A stretch of 64,000 nt of DNA from Hepsetus odoe (taxonomy: Eukaryota; Chordata; Actinopteri; Characiformes; Hepsetidae), in NCBI GenBank assembly GCA_017165825.1, contig CM029384.1, forward strand, positions 10,398,867 to 10,462,866. The letters run 5' to 3'. This document shows, in pieces, positions 57,950-64,000 of the stretch (position 1 is its first letter; each line of letters begins with the position of its first letter). The position numbers and the translations under genes are program-made. The notes under the pieces are model-generated. The model saw nothing but the letters and a program-made list of their open reading frames with translations, was not told the origin of the DNA and searched no databases.

Positions 57950-58560
57950 TGTACACTTTTCATGTGTTTTTATGTGTCTGCTTCAGGTGCTGCACTTGCC
58001 CTTTCGCCTTGTTCCATCGAAAAAAGGTTGGGTCGAGGCTACTCGTTTTGCACAGTAATTCACTGCAGGGCCTATGAGATAAATCTGGATGGAAACGCTA
58101 AAAGGATGGCAATATTAAAATGCTGTCATGTCCTTGTGCTTAATGGACTCATAAATACACATGCACGTCACAGGCCTCTTTTCCCCTGTGAGTGCCTCAA
58201 GGCTGCTTTGTGAGCCAGTAGTATTGTGTAAGTACCGAGGCAGCTCCTGAACAGGGCAGGGCACATACATCAAGCAATAGCAGACTTGACAATTTTGTTT
58301 ACATGCAGAGGACTCCCCTAACCATTAATGATAGGCAGGGAGCAAGCTCATAAGAAGTATTTAAACAGCAGATACACAGTGATGAAGGGGCTAGCGACTG
58401 ACGCCTAACCAAAGCAGTCTGCAAACTGTAAACGACCTTGCACATTTTTCTTTAGCTGTGTAATTAAAGCTTGTTCATCAACTGACCCTCAGAGCAATTT
58501 AGTGGCAGCTTTGAACTGTGGCAGACACTACTAGGGCTACAGTGACGAGTGTTTAGAGTT
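57950..58560. promoter_or_regulatory. Second candidate conserved non-coding block
   Basis: Similar style: ACCATTAATGATAGG, GTGTAATTAAAGC, TCAACTGACCCTCAGAGC. The plus frame 57962-58213 (83 codons) has no splice pair I trust. Confidence 0.3.
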
Positions 58561-58578
58561 TGGTTCTTTCAAATATAT

Positions 58579-58612
58579 ATATATAAATATATATATATAA
58601 CCCTATATATAT
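58579..58612 (+). repeat. TA-rich simple repeat
   Basis: TA arrays with AAATA and ACCC interruptions, about 120 bases before the Tc1-like element. Confidence 0.9.
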
Positions 58613-58734
58613 AAAACAACAAAATGTCTCACAATCTCAAATACCACATAAAATAATCTATTTGAGATTATAAGAAATTGCAAAGATTTTTGAATAATTC
58701 ACTGTAAATAGAAAGTTGTATAATTTTAAATGGG

Positions 58735-60272
58735 TTCAAATTATTATGCAAATTGCATTTAAGTGTCATAAAAAAGATTAAATATTTTGTTTTTCAATTA
58801 AACTCATGGATGGTTTTGTGTCTCAGAGCTCTTTGGATCACTGAAATCAATCTGGGACACCTGTGATAATGAGTCGCGGTGGAAAGCCCAATAAAGGCTT
58901 ACTGAAGAAGGACGTTCCAGATTATTGGGTGCATTCGTAGCAGACCACCATTTTCAAGCAATATGGGAAAGAAAAAGGATGTTTCTGCTGGAAAGCGTGA
59001 AATAGCTGAATGTCTTGGACAAGGTATGACAACCATAGATATTTCACAAAAACTTAAGCGTGATCATCGTACTGTTAAGAGATTTGTGGCAGAATCAGAG
59101 CACACACGGGTCCGTGCAGATTGAAGGCGTGAGGAAGGTTTCTGCCAGCGAACAAATACAGCGGATTAAGAGGCAGCTGCTAAAATGCCATTACAAAGCA
59201 GCAAGCTTAATTATTTGAAGCTGCTGGTGCCTCTGAGTCTCACGAACATCAAGGTGTGAGATCCTCCGAAACGCATTTCTGCATAAACCTTCTACTCGGC
59301 ACCCCTAACCAATGCTCACAAGCAGAAATGGCTGCAGTGGGCCCAGAACTACATGAAGACTAATTCTCAAACAGTCTTGTTCACTGATGAGTGCCTTGCA
59401 ACCCTGGATGGTCCAGATGGATGGGTAGGTGGATGGTTGATGGTGATGCCCACCATGTTCCAACAAGGTAGCGACGTCAGCAAGGAGGTGGCAGAGTCAT
59501 GTTTTGGGCTGGAGTCATGGGGAGAGAGCTGGTCAGCCCCTTTAAAGTCCCTGAAGGTGTGAAAATGACCTCTGAAAAGTATGTGAGTTTCTGACCCTTT
59601 TTCTTCATGGTATAAAAGTAGCATACATGCTCGTAACAAAATCATCTTCATGTATGACAATGCACCATCTCATGCTGCAAGGAATACTTCTGCATCATTA
59701 GCTGCTATCGGCAATGAAAGGAGAAACTCATGGTATGGCTCCATCTCCCTGACCTCCCAGTCTCTATTAAGAACCTTTGGAGCATCCTCAAGGAAAAGAT
59801 CTATGAGGGTGGGAGGCAGTTCACATCCAAACAGCAGCTCTGGGAGGCTGTTCTGACATCCTGCAAAGACATTCAAGTAGAAACTCTCCAAAAACTCACA
59901 AGTTCAATGGATGCAAGAATTGTGAAGCTGCTATCAAATTAGGGGTCCTGTGTTAATCTGTAACTTGACCTGTTAAGATGTTTTTGATTGAAATAGCTTT
60001 TGATTTCAGTAAATAATGCTAATGCTGCAAATTCAACCAATGACCATTTTCAGTTCTTTACAACCTCTAAAATGTTTTGAAACTGTAATTTAGAACAGCA
60101 CATTTTAAGTTTTTAATTTTTAAAAAAAATACTGTTATCATTGGGAGGTTTGTTCAGTAACATGCGAATCATACTTTAATGGCTGATGACTCGAAAATTA
60201 TGCTGACTGTCACTTGCATCAACTATTTAGGAAAATCAGAGAGAAATATAATTCGCATAATTAATAATGAAT
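58735..60272 (+). mobile_element. Tc1/mariner-type transposon, near full length, dead
   Basis: Left end AAATTATTATGCAAATT and right end (reverse of TAATTATGCGAATTATA) are imperfect inverted repeats. Between them lies a transposase pseudogene. About 220 bases separate the left end from the start codon. Confidence 0.85.
58963..59957 (+). pseudogene. Dead Tc1/mariner-type transposase
   Basis: The frame starts MGKKKDVSAGKREIAECLGQ, the helix-turn-helix DNA-binding start, and runs to a stop at about 59122 after TRVRAD. Further on, in shifted frames, come QTVLFTDECLATLDGPDGW (first catalytic Asp in FTDE), FKVPEGVKMTSEKY, IIFMYDNAPSHAARNTS (second Asp in YDN) and NLWSILKEKIYEGGRQFTSK. The third acidic residue, a Glu in the usual PIENLW motif, is Lys here (SIKNLW). 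The chain ends KLLSN, with an early stop before the usual last residues. The stop, the frameshifts and the lost Glu all make it inactive. Confidence 0.9.
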
Positions 60273-60519
60273 AATAATATTAATAATAATGTGGAATGCA
60301 TTGAACATTATATATATATATATAAACTTGTATTACTTTAAAGTTTAACATAAAAGTTTCAGTGTAAAAAGGTTTCCATGCAAACTCTGAACTGCAAACA
60401 TGTCTTGGCTGATCTATTACTTTCGAATGAAATGAGCATGACTCAGATGTGAACACAGGTTCACACAGAGAAATGCTGAAGGGTGTACAAGGAGAAGTCA
60501 TTTTGTAACGTTATCTTTT

Positions 60520-60701
60520 TTCAAAGAATGTTCTCAGATTATCTTTGTCAGCTCAGAGAGGCCAGGTGTCACTTTTCTTTTATCAGCCTTAATCAGACAG
60601 ATGGGGGATGAGTAAAAAAAAGGTACATCCTGTCCCCTTTCCCACTTCCAACTTTGATCTCTCGTCTCTCTCTTTTCGCTTCCCTCTCTCTCTCCCTCCA
60701 G
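60520..60701 (+). promoter_or_regulatory. Intron end: pyrimidine tract and acceptor for 60702 exon
   Basis: About 45 C/T-rich bases with few purines end in CCCTCCAG. A plausible branch-point A lies in the stretch CCAACTTTGATC just upstream (about 60647). Confidence 0.4.
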
Positions 60702-60911
60702 CTGCTGATTCAGTGTGAGAGTGAGCCGTTGGCACTGACAACAGCTGCCAGCCTGCCCTCCATCAATAGTGTCACATGCCACCCTGACAACTGTGACCGA
60801 GCGGGCGTCATCACAACGTCAGACATCAGACAGGAGCCCACACCTACTGTGAAGTGCAGAGGGATAGATGACATGCCAAGCACCTCCCAATGTCACCTGA
60901 AATTGCTACAG
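60702..60911 (+). CDS. Candidate internal protein-coding exon (210 bases, 70 codons)
   Basis: A pyrimidine tract of over 40 bases (about 60657-60698) ends in CCAG at 60701, and CTACAG|GTAAAG marks the other end at 60911/60912. The 210 bases are fully open with phase 0 on both sides. The peptide starts LLIQCESEPLALTTAASLP, continues through CHPDNCDRAGVITTSDIRQE, and ends CHLKLLQ. It has five cysteines, many Ser/Thr and Pro, no signal peptide and no membrane helix. About two thirds of third codon positions are G or C, in contrast to the AT-rich surroundings. It looks like part of a disordered, regulated region of a larger protein, but I cannot name the family. No partner exon is evident within 3 kb on either side. 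Of all the frames in the window this is the one most likely to be real coding sequence. Confidence 0.5.
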
Positions 60912-61710
60912 GTAAAGTTGTGCGTGAGGTGTATCAAACACATTCCCGGCGCTCTCGACTCTGAAATTAGCATGGCAAAGAGTCACACGAACAATGACAG
61001 TAGGCATCACATCTTTTCAAATACAGGGTGGCAGAATGCAGTCGCTTCGGCAGGGCCGTGATTCACAATCTGTCTTTGAAGATACTGTCAGACAGAAAAG
61101 CACTTGCATTGTATGCCATCATGGGTGAAGCTTGTTTACTGAGTATGATACGTTCACCGAACCATGTTAATGGCAGGTGAAGCCCTTAATAAAACTGGCA
61201 AAGGCCAAACACATAACAGCTACCAGTTGGCTCCTTATTTGACAAGGAAATCTCTTGTGACTGTTCTCTCTACTGCTCTCCTTTGAAAAAAATGCAATAA
61301 TTGATGCCCTTTGAAACTAAAAGAAAAACAAGCGGGTAGATACAGAATCGAAAAAATATTATAAATGTAAGTCACAATGTAATGACATGGAAATAGAAGA
61401 GCAAAACTCAGGAATCTTACCTTCTAACGTCCTTTTCTGAAATAGAACCTAGAACATATCAACAGTCATGAACACATTTATTAAATTGCTACAGAAAAGC
61501 GTTTATTGATCTGGTGTAGCCTTGAAAATAAGGTCACCATGTCCAGTGTCAGGGGTTGACTTGAGGGGAATAAAGCTGTTCTCAGTACTGGGCTGAAGAG
61601 AAGTGGAACTGCTTCAGGATGAGTTCAGTTTCCAATCCAAGACTAATCATATTGCCTCAGTGTACAACTACTACTGAAAGCATGCTGCTTTAAAATGTAA
61701 GTTCTTGGAC
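60912..61710. other. Downstream intron-like DNA, no second exon found
   Basis: The first 350 bases are GC-balanced and repeat-free; the open frame runs on to 61061 past the donor without further support. Confidence 0.35.
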
Positions 61711-61920
61711 ATATTTACATTTGCAGCATTTAGCAGACGCTCTTATCCAGGGCGACTTACATCTCCTGATTACAGGGACAGTCCCCCTGCAGCAACTCAG
61801 GGTTAAGGGTCTTGCTGAGGGACCCAGTGATGGTAGTGCTAGAGATGGGATTTGAACCTGGTTCTTTTTGACCCATTGGTCCATAGGCAAGTACCCTATT
61901 ACTAGACCACCACCACCCCA
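61711..61920 (-). mobile_element. Family B SINE, minus strand, near full length
   Basis: TTTAGCAGACGCTCTTATCC tail at left, B box reverse of GGATTTGAACCTGG, head CTATTACTAGACCACCACCA at right. Confidence 0.92.
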
Positions 61921-61937
61921 AATGAACACAGTATTTC

Positions 61938-62060
61938 CCCCTGGAGTATTAGTCCCCCTGGAGCAACTTGGGAACCCATTGGTGGTAGTGCTGAGGTGGG
62001 AACTGAACCTTCAACCTCTTAGTCAGTAGACGATTGTCCTACCACTAGACTACCACCCAC
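61938..62060 (-). mobile_element. Second, partial family B SINE in tandem
   Basis: CCCCCTGGAGCAACTTGGGA through CTACCACTAGACTACCACCC repeats the head half of the copy just to its left; the tail is missing. Confidence 0.85.
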
Positions 62061-62219
62061 CATATTTAAGCCAAATGATAACCTAACAAATAACATTGTC
62101 TGATATTCTGTTATAATTATCTGTTCACTTCACTTTAAAAGTAAGGGCAGCATAGTTATAAACTTTTATAAAGTTAAATCCCATTTTATTTACATATTTA
62201 ACCTTAATACTGGTCTTAT

Positions 62220-62465
62220 GGCAGCGGTGGCCTAGTGGTTAGGGACTATGCTTCAGGATCGGAAGGTTATTGATTCGAATCCCGGACCAGTAGCTTGCCC
62301 TGAGGTACCCTTGAGCAAGGCACCCTCCCTGTCACTGCTCCCCGGGCGCAGGATATGGTTGCCCCCTGCTGCACTGTTTCTGTGGGTTAAATGCAGAAAT
62401 GCATTTTGTTGCGGTTCACTGTGTGCAATGCTATGTTTCACAATGACAAATAGTCACTTTCACTT
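62220..62465 (+). mobile_element. Family A SINE, plus strand, near full length
   Basis: GGCAGCGGTGGCCTAGTGGT (A box), B box TGATTCGAATCCCGG, GTTGCCCCCTGCTGCAC, tail TAGTCACTTTCACTT. One of the best preserved copies. Confidence 0.95.
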
Positions 62466-63441
62466 AGCCTCTCACAATGTTCGAACAAGTCAAGTAGGTC
62501 ATGTTTTCATATGAAGCATATACAGTGTACACAGTAAAACGAAACAATGCACCTCCAGGACCATGGTGCTAACATAATTCTGACGTAAACCTAAATGAAT
62601 GCATGACATACAATCCAAAAGCAATACAAACAGAGTAGCTACATTGGACAAAGAGCAGACGCAGTAATGCATATGAATATGGTAGAGAATGCTGGGTGCT
62701 CTTCCTATCTACTGTGCTCTTCACAGGCTGTTACTAAATAAAGGAAAGGAAAATTTCCCATTAACACCTGTAATTATAGAGGAAGCAATGGATGAACAGG
62801 TGTCTGTTTTCTACATACAATTCAACTTTGACAAACCCTTTTTGCTGATATAGATCATTTATACCCGAGAATGTTCTTATCCTCATGGTACTGATTTGGC
62901 TGCAGGGTTTCATTCCAAAATAGCTGAAACGCAGGCTTCAAACAATTACGTGCTCCTGCTTTGCTGGATTTAAACATTAAATGCTTGAAACCACAGTGGT
63001 CCGTAGCAGATTGAACATATTAGGTGAAGGTTCTTTAATCCTTATAGCAGTTCTGGATATCTCATTTACAAAATATTTCTTAGGAGAAGTTTCCACTTAA
63101 AGGATCTTTGGGGAATCCAAAATGGTTCTTGCTTTTTGGCATGTCTACTGTTAAGAGTGCAGGTGTCTGGATACTAGTGTTAAGAAGTGTTACAAGTTAT
63201 CTTATAGAGATGTTACAACCTGTTATGTTATGAAACTGTTTGTTCATGTATATGTGTGAGTGAACCCTTCTCCCTCTTTCGCTGTTCTACTAAACATCCT
63301 GCAAAACATGCACAGGCCAGCTCAGTAAAAAGGAGAAAAAAGGCAAAGCAACAAACATAAAAATAACCCTGGCTGTTAAATTCCCTAACCCTACCCCCTG
63401 ATATCCATGTGTGCTGCCTGTGCCCAAGGGCATCACAGCAC
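62466..63441. other. No gene seen
   Basis: AT-rich unique DNA between the SINE and the candidate minus-strand exon. Confidence 0.4.
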
Positions 63442-63583
63442 TCAGCCTCCTGTGGTCTTGGAGCTCTTGTTCACCCCTCTGTCTGCTTCAGTTTTGCCTT
63501 GCTTCTCCACTGCGTTTGTGCCTAAAGAGAAGTTTCCATTGATCTGCTTTTCCAAATCATCTTCTGATTGCTGCTTGATTAGA
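63442..63583 (-). CDS. Candidate terminal coding exon on the minus strand
   Basis: Read on the minus strand, a fairly pyrimidine-rich run ends in GGTCTCAG at 63584. The next 142 bases give one base of a split codon, then 46 codons and TGA (63442-63444). The peptide starts LIKQQSEDDLEKQINGNF and ends KSSKTTGG. It is hydrophilic and rich in Lys, Gln, Glu and Asn, as in a flexible C-terminal tail. The plus-strand frame over the same bases (63407-63643) is Cys/Phe/Leu-rich and less convincing. I cannot identify the protein and see no upstream exon before the window ends. Confidence 0.25.
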
Positions 63584-63639
63584 CTGAGACCACCAGCAGG
63601 AGGGCACACGTTGGGGAGGGCTAACTTTGGAGGCAAATG

Positions 63640-64000
63640 CTAACCTTGGAAGAGTGGTCAAGGTTAGAGCTTCTTGTGGACCTGACTGACCTTAAGCTCT
63701 CAGCGGTGGATTGGGCAGACGTTTGCGTTTGATGTCATTGGCTACAGGTGACCGCTGGCCTTCTGCTCAGAGATCATAAGTGCTTTGATTAATGCCTCGC
63801 ATGAGATATCAGAGTGGACGGGGTTCTGGCAATCTCCCCCTGCTGAATGCTCAAACAGTCCGCAGGTAAATGATTAAGTGCAGAGTTCAAAGGCCTGACC
63901 TGTGCCATGTCCCCACGGAAACCTTTACTGTCATGAATATTCCATGCATATTCATCCACATCGTCAGCTCTCACTTTCTTCTCCTTTGATGGCAATCAAA
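63640..64000. promoter_or_regulatory. Candidate conserved non-coding element at window end
   Basis: GC-balanced and repeat-free. It carries an inverted pair ATGAATAT/ATATTCAT (63933-63940 and 63948-63955) around CATGC, an Oct/POU-like site, plus TTCAAAGGCCTGACCT (reverse contains AGGTCA) and GATTAAGTG (NK2-like). A minus-strand frame (63789-63995) covers part of it but shows no splice sites inside the window. Confidence 0.3.

Overview
The window looks like an intergenic or intronic stretch of a teleost fish chromosome. It is AT-rich and has no complete gene. Simple-sequence DNA is abundant (CA, GA, TA, GATA, poly-A, poly-G), and the dispersed repeats are typical of bony fish: tRNA-derived SINEs, several unrelated Tc1-like DNA transposons, a LINE 3' fragment and a solo LTR. 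I cannot name the species.

Coding content is thin. The best candidate is a 210-base internal exon at 60702-60911 (+). It has a long pyrimidine tract and AG before it, GT after it, and 70 open codons with GC-rich third positions. Weaker candidates are last exons at 629-736 (+) and 63442-63583 (-), and exon-like stretches at 3952-4058 (+) and 16270-16524 (+). I recognise none of these proteins. If they are real, the window is mostly intron or gene desert, with the 60702 exon and the 629 exon on the same strand.

The rest is repeats. SINE family A (tRNA-like head, then a body around CAGTAGGTTGCCCTGAGG, ending in a CTTTCAC-rich tail) has about 18 copies, split evenly between strands. Family C joins the family A head to a different tail (2 copies, one with a 12-base target-site duplication). 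Family B has the GGATAAGAGCGTCTGCTAAATG-type tail (three main copies, a partial fourth and a tail fragment). At least six unrelated Tc1-like remnants are present (20816-21972 holds two; also 33711-33960, 35345-35600, 40598-41296, 51590-51800, 58735-60272), all dead. Other pieces are a LINE 3' end (8640-9218), a solo LTR with a 5-base duplication (8194-8471), a tRNA-Asp pseudogene (46856-46924) and several minisatellites.

Layout. 1-7 kb: mostly unique, with exon-like islands at 0.6 and 4.0 kb. 7-10.4 kb: LINE, LTR and duplicated repeat. 10.4-17 kb: mostly unique. 17-25 kb: TA block, SINEs, Tc1 chimera, 36-base minisatellite. 25-29.8 kb: unique plus microsatellites. 29.8-47.2 kb: dense SINEs and Tc1 pieces, a hairpin at 32.8 kb and a palindrome at 40.5 kb. 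47.2-58.6 kb: mostly unique, with blocks that look like conserved non-coding DNA. 58.7-60.3 kb: Tc1-like element. 60.5-64 kb: candidate exons, SINEs and regulatory-looking sequence. Two CTCF-like sites stand out (44474-44491 strong, 33236-33252 weak). No CRISPR, operon or origin was seen.
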